From Dryococelus australis (taxonomy: Eukaryota > Arthropoda > Insecta > Phasmatodea > Phasmatidae), in assembly GCA_029891345.1 (NCBI GenBank), contig CM056993.1, forward strand, positions 229,181,265-229,245,264: 64,000 nt of DNA, in the 5' to 3' direction. The position numbers and the translations under genes are program-made. Each line of letters starts with the position of its first letter. Within the stretch, counting starts at the first letter, position 1. The notes beneath the pieces were generated by a model. The model was not told the origin of the DNA, searched no databases, and worked only from the letters and a program-made list of their open reading frames with translations. Shown here in pieces: positions 59,240 through 64,000 of the stretch.

Positions 59240-61424
59240 ATGGAAACAAGAAGTAAGAGCAAACCATAATCTGTCACTAAACTTATCAAATGTGCGCTTC
59301 TTGATACCACTGAATTAGAGAAAGCCTTCTATGAGCGTAACAAACAGCGGGAATTACTACAGGACACAGAACGCAGCACTAATAGTGCCATACTAAATCT
59401 CAAATTAGATATATAATTTCAAACTAGCCCAGAACAGTACACAATCGACACACCATCTCCAACACAACACACCAAACAGTCAAAGGCAGTCAGTCACACC
59501 ACCATAAGATTTTCTTGGATTTCATATTTACTAATAGTGTCATACAAAATTTCAACTTAGATATAGCATTTCAAACTAGCCCAGAACAATACACAATGAA
59601 ACACCACTTCAAACACAACCCACCGAACAGTCGGAGGCAGAGTCAGTCACACCACCATTAGATTTGCTTGGATTTCTTTATTTAAGAGAATGTGGCATTA
59701 GAATCACTAATCACACATGTATTTCCATCTCCACCCACCACTACATCAATACAAATACACAAAATACACCCCCAACGACAAACAACATGGCAAATCCTCA
59801 ACCACAACAACCAATGCAAATTGTTTTTTCTTAACCGGAAAAACCACAGTACATTTCAGGTATGCAAGGGAAAAATATTGTAGACTTTCTTGAGGAATTT
59901 GAGGCAGTAGCTGATATCAATCAATGGGCCGAAGCGGACAAATATTGAAGGGTGAAATTTTATCTCCTTGGTACCGCGAAACACACGTTTGACAACATTA
60001 CAAGAAATCGCCAACAGCCAGCAACGTGAGAGGAACTCCAAAATGCACTAAAGGAGATATTTACAACCACTCAGACACAGCGCGTTATAAACACCTAATC
60101 TATACCAAGGGTCAAACAGTAGGAGAGGACACACTCCGTCACATTGAAACAATGAAGTATTATAGGAATAGGTACAACCCCCAAATGTCAGATCAAGAGT
60201 TCTTAAATGTAGTATGAAAATCACTCTTGCAATCCATAGCGGATAAATTGGTCAGGATCCCCAACAACACATTGCCAGAAATGATAGCTAACCTCAAAAT
60301 AATTGACATTGACATGTACAGGTATCACAAAACGCTCACGCAAACCCCGCTCCCAAGTCAGAAAGACTGAAATCGGAAATAATGAAATTAAAACAGGAAA
60401 TAGCCCAACTGTCATTACAACATCCAAACAATACAACCAACAAGGTCGTGAACACACTCCCACCACAACAAAATATCTTTCAGTACCACACACGACGTGG
60501 CCAACCGACATCACATCGTGGATATTCCAATTCCTATCATTCACGACAGGGATATCCACAAAATGGCCAGCCTGTAATCATTATCAAAGAGGGCCCCTCT
60601 CATAACACTCATTATCAGGATTATAAAAAATTTTAAATGGGTAGATCCAATTTCCATGGCCACACATTCACCTGTAACAACTTTCAACAACGTAACTACA
60701 ACACCCCACTGTACAACCAAATAAACGCAATCAACACATGAAGACATGATTACAGACGTGTACAATCAGGTAACACCGATATGACAAAAAAATTCCATAC
60801 GAAGGGGTAAAGCACGTAACCCCCACTGACAACTACTTTCGAGTTTGAGATGCGTGCAGAGCCATTTTCAATAAGATCGTGCCTACTAGATCATATGCTG
60901 AAATCACGAAATTCAGTGCTTACAGCAATCAAACCCTACTAACTCGATCACCCTCACATCAAGCAAAAGAACGCAAAGTAAATGTAAACAGAGAAAAACA
61001 GTATCATTCTGCAATCAATTTCAGGCCGCAGGTGCAAGAAGCTACTGAAACTAGGACACGTAAAGTTTCGCCACAGCGAATAGTGCGAGCGCCGCCGGCG
61101 GAACGCAAGAAATGCAAGCGCTTCACTTCTCCTTCCCGCCCTATCCAGGCCAGCATTGCCAAACAGCAGCGGCCACGTGCCCCATATTGCGACGTTGCCA
61201 AATTGACGCAAAATGCAATGAACACGCAAATAGTCGCCGACCCCCGTAGCCTCGCCCAGGACACGTGCACACTCTGTTTTTACATGGGCCATAAAGCGTG
61301 TCAATGCATGTTATTTCCCAAACTAAATTTTGAATTTTCTACTAACATCTGTGCCTGTTTTAAATGGTTCAAAAACAAATTCAGAATGAAGCTGAAAACT
61401 GTCTTTGTAGAGCGGGTACAATGA
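59240..61424 (+). pseudogene. gag of Gypsy B (broken, with internal duplication)
   Basis: An ATG at 59240 opens METRSKSK but stops come at once. A 152-bp tandem duplication (59379-59690) lies in this N-terminal part. Capsid-like sequence follows: IVDFLEEFEAVADINQWAEA (near 59877-59935) and, in 60026-60217, YTKGQTVGEDTLRHIETMKY with YNPQMSDQEFLNVV. The frame at 60879-61424 is basic and ends with a perfect CCHC zinc knuckle CTLCFYMGHKACQC (61267-61308), spacing C-x2-C-x4-H-x4-C. Frames change at least three times between these parts, so no intact Gag exists. Confidence 0.8.
59379..59690 (+). repeat. Tandem duplication, period 152 bases, within gag of Gypsy B
   Basis: Copy one starts CTAATAGTGCCATAC at 59379 and copy two CTAATAGTGTCATAC at 59531. 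Shared blocks include ATTTCAAACTAGCCCAGAAC, CAACACA/AACACAACCCACC and CAGTCACACCACCAT. Small differences show it is not very recent. Confidence 0.88.
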
Positions 61425-61490
61425 AACAGTACAATAGCCAATAATAATTGTTTTCACAACACGAGGAGCGAGGCCTGCAATGATGAGCCA

Positions 61491-62225
61491 ATGTTGAAAA
61501 ACATACTGAGCGGGTCTGTGCTTCAATCTAGCTCATGTAAACACACACACCTCTCGCCAAAAGTAGAATGTCAGCACGTTGGGCTCCACACGGCGACACC
61601 ACGAGTCCTTGTCACCATTAAGGGGAAGAAGTATTACGCATTGCTTCACACTAGGAGCTCTTGTAGCAGCGTAGCAAGCACAGTGATTTCTACTAAGCAC
61701 CTTCACCCTTTACACAAGCAAATAACTTTAGTTGGTACCACATCTGTTTTAACATCACCGAAATTTGAAACAACACTTAACTTAAGCATATCTGGATGCA
61801 CTTACCCTCAAAACTTTTTAGTTGTCGATAATCTACAGCAAGATTTAGGAGTTGATTTCATCAAGCTGTATGACATCATCCCGATATTGAAATATAATAC
61901 TCTTTTCATCCATTCTCTTGATGCTAAGAAAATTATGGAAATACCACTATACTCAGGCAGGTCAGATTACGAGGATACTAACTCTATACAGCAGTATTGC
62001 CAAGCGTTAGACAGTCTTGAATGTGAACAAACACAGTTGCCCCATATTAATAAAAAGATAACCACCAAACAAACACAGGTGATTGCCAATGTTATTAACA
62101 AATATAAAGACAGTTTCACCAATAATATTTTAGAATTAACAAACTTTGAAATAAAGTTAGATCTGATAACAGGTAAACCTATTGTGACTAGGCCTTACAG
62201 AATCAGTCCCAGAATTCGTGATTAG
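61491..62225 (+). pseudogene. Protease and pol start, Gypsy B
   Basis: One 244-codon frame. The protease active site, normally D-T/S-G, reads ALLHTRSSCSSVAS near 61636-61680, so both Asp and Gly are substituted. The later VVDNLQQDLGVDFIKLYDII corresponds to the ILG-D region. The end carries FEIKLDLITGKPIVTRPYRI, the linker into reverse transcriptase, and stops at 62223-62225. Confidence 0.85.
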
Positions 62226-63568
62226 CCTTTAATTTATATAAACAACATGGTAAAGGCTAAGATTATTCAGGAAGCAGACTCACCCTATTCTGCGCCGAGT
62301 TTGGTAGTTTCCAAGAAAAATGGAGGGTTAAGATTTCTAACAGACTTCCAAAAACTATAATAAATATTTGACAGGGGTGCAGTACCCATTGCCTCGCACA
62401 GAGGACATATTGAATACTTTGCAGATCTATCATTACATAACCAATTTAGAGTTATTTTCAGGCTTTTATAGCATCCCTGTCAGAAAGCAGGATCATTATA
62501 AATTGGCATTTACAATCAATAGAGTTGGGTTATTCAAATATAAAAGAATGCAAGTGGGGTTAAGTACATACCCTCAGTATTTCCAAATGTTTATCATGAC
62601 TTTACTAGGACCCTTACGATGGACCAGAGCAGTTGCATTCATCAATGATATTTTCATTTTAGGAAATTTGTTCAAGGAACATGTTTCAAATATAGAAAAA
62701 GTTTTTCAATGACTACATATGTTCAATGTAAAGGTAAACACAAAAAAACGAACATTTGCCGAACAAACAGTAAAAGTATTAGGCCATATTATCACCCCGC
62801 AAGGGATTTCTACAGATCCTGACAAAGTTTGAGCTATCGAGCACATGGCATGTGCTACAAACTTAAAACAACCCCGTACATTCCTAGGCATGACATCATA
62901 CCTACGCAGGTACATCATGAATTATGCCACAATAGCGCAACCACTTACTGAATTGATGAAACACAATATAACGAACAAATTGGAAGACTTTCACCAGCAA
63001 GCATTTATTAACTTAAAAAAGGCTATTCTACAGGCTCCTCTATTACAAAAGATTGATGAGGACATAGATATAATCTTAGCATGTGACACAAGTAATGACA
63101 CAGTCAGCGGAGCGCTTATGCAGGAAGACCCACACACAAATCAGCGATATATCATTGTGTTCGCTTCAAAAAAGTTATCGATCCAGGAATCGTGTTGGAA
63201 TGCGACAGAACGAGAACTTGGGACCATTTGTTACCTCTGCAATCATTTCCATCAATATTTACATGAATGACACTTTAAAATCGAAACAAACCATGCCAGT
63301 CTTAGATATTTGCGATCTATGGTGGAACATAACATCAGGATTCCGAAAATGGCAATTCCCCTTAGTGAGTACGACTTTGAACCCCATATGGAGAAAGGAA
63401 AGTTAAATACCCTCCCCGATGCCATAAGCAGAATCACTACTGAACCTAAAGCACGCGCAGACATGAGTGCACGCATGCACGCACACATGCATGCGCGCAC
63501 ACACATGCACACACACACACACACAAGGTCAACATTAACAACACTACATAAAAGGTTAAAGAATAAAT
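62226..63568 (+). pseudogene. Reverse transcriptase and RNase H, Gypsy B
   Basis: RT motifs appear in order over several frames: IIQEADSPYSAPSLVVSKKN (62257-62320), GVQYPLPRTEDILN (62373), FSGFYSIPVRKQDHYKLAF (62456) and FKYKRMQVGLSTYPQYFQMF (62533). The catalytic box, normally (F/Y)xDD, reads FIND near 62638-62650, so the first aspartate is replaced. The RT connection LGMTSYLRRYIMNYATIAQP (62886) leads to RNase H IILACDTSNDTVSGALMQE (63072) and SCWNATERELGTICY (63196); LNTLPDAISRI closes the domain near 63397. A CA/CG repeat begins soon after in the same frame. Stops at 62356-62361 and shifts near 62710 and 63270 inactivate it. Confidence 0.9.
63450..63525. repeat. CA/GC-rich alternating repeat
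   Basis: CACGCACACATGCATGCGCG followed by CACACA units, read through in frame at the end of the RNase H remnant as His/Thr/Ala/Arg repeats. Similar composition to 11998-12062. Confidence 0.9.
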
Positions 63569-64000
63569 GATCACTTGCACATCCCTATACCAAGCATTAG
63601 CAGAATCTGTTTTACAAGATGCTCATAAGGAGGACGAAATTAAGAAAAATATTGTTAAATACACAATTAACCATTGGAACGATATAAAAACTATTTCAAG
63701 GCTCAATTGCAATAGCAGAACAGAAACAGGATACCCGAGGTGTTAGCAAATGAGGACATTTTCCCAATGCACGCAATACATAAAATTATCACCACACTGT
63801 ATCAAGTGAACTTACAGATTATCAAGGAAAATAACCCCAATCTTCTTGAAACAACACGTATTGATCCTTTGTTGAATTGTAAAATCCTCATTGTTAATAA
63901 ACAGGAACAGCCACACTTCTTGCCTGTGTACACTCATGACCAAGAGCACATTAAGATTGATGACAACTCAATTTTTCATTTATGTCCAATTGTCGTAAAT
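63569..64000 (+). pseudogene. Post-RNase H pol region, Gypsy B (unassigned)
   Basis: Interrupted open stretches such as LQDAHKEDEIKKNIVKYTIN and, near the window end, NPNLLETTRIDPLLNCKILI with YTHDQEHIKIDDNSIFHLCP. The position suggests the start of integrase, but I cannot see the HHCC finger or a catalytic aspartate before the sequence ends. Confidence 0.45.

Larger units (their letters stand above)
57855..64000 (+). mobile_element. Ty3/Gypsy LTR retrotransposon B (5' part, runs off window)
   Basis: Plus-strand element with a well-defined 5' LTR, a primer-site-like sequence, a long leader, gag with a CCHC knuckle, protease, reverse transcriptase, RNase H and the start of a further region. 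All coding parts are broken. It differs in LTR, Gag and spacing from element A, so it belongs to another lineage. The 3' LTR is beyond 64000. It is antisense to ATR. Confidence 0.9.

Noticed and set aside
60221-60559. 112-codon minus-strand ORF
   Set aside because: Antisense shadow of the Gypsy B gag region.

Overview
The window is eukaryotic, AT-rich and repeat-laden, with spliced exons, tRNA-derived SINEs, a Helitron, Ty3/Gypsy elements and several TA-flanked DNA transposons. This mix suggests a large-genome invertebrate, probably an arthropod; a decapod crustacean would fit, but nothing seen here proves the taxon.

The only host gene I can support is a minus-strand orthologue of the checkpoint kinase ATR. 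Four consecutive exons of its FAT domain lie at 47290-47009, 26061-25839, 11277-11093 and 190 to beyond base 1. They join in frame across GT/AG splice sites (phases agree at all three junctions) and give about 290 residues that align collinearly with vertebrate ATR. The introns are about 20.9, 14.6 and 10.9 kb. The sequence above 47290 is therefore probably the next upstream intron, and nearly everything else is transposable-element or simple-repeat filling.

Layout. 1-11 kb: ATR exon, a microsatellite and SINE fragment just upstream of its acceptor, a 21-22 bp tandem array, a dead Tc1/mariner transposase, and GC-richer blocks with TATA-like motifs. 11-25 kb: ATR exon, fragments of TA-target DNA transposons, a partial minus-strand Gypsy element (LTR, primer site, gag with an N-terminal Cys/His zinc finger), a 241-bp MITE, a possible gag remnant, an 840-bp TIR element, a complete tRNA-derived SINE, and an internally deleted Helitron with both ends and the C-terminal half of a Pif1-like helicase. 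26-47 kb: ATR exon, then a plus-strand Gypsy element with both LTRs (28671-39505) broken by a 1.9-kb insertion in pol, a 779-bp hAT-type MITE with a perfect 8-bp target duplication in integrase, and about 1.2 kb within the 3' LTR; a pogo/Tigger-like element; and an unidentified exon-like ORF with an AT-hook-like motif. 47-57.8 kb: ATR exon, a GC-richer block with a 132-bp partial tandem, and two direct repeats of 1.0 and 1.15 kb about 6.8 kb apart. 57.8-64 kb: a second, degenerate plus-strand Gypsy element with a clean 700-bp 5' LTR, running off the window.

No intact autonomous element is visible: each pol, gag, transposase or helicase frame carries stops or frameshifts. The clearest results are the reconstructed ATR exon series, the nested insertion order in the first Gypsy element, and the pair of SINE copies, one of which seems to have seeded a (GAGT)n microsatellite about 40 bases from an ATR splice acceptor.
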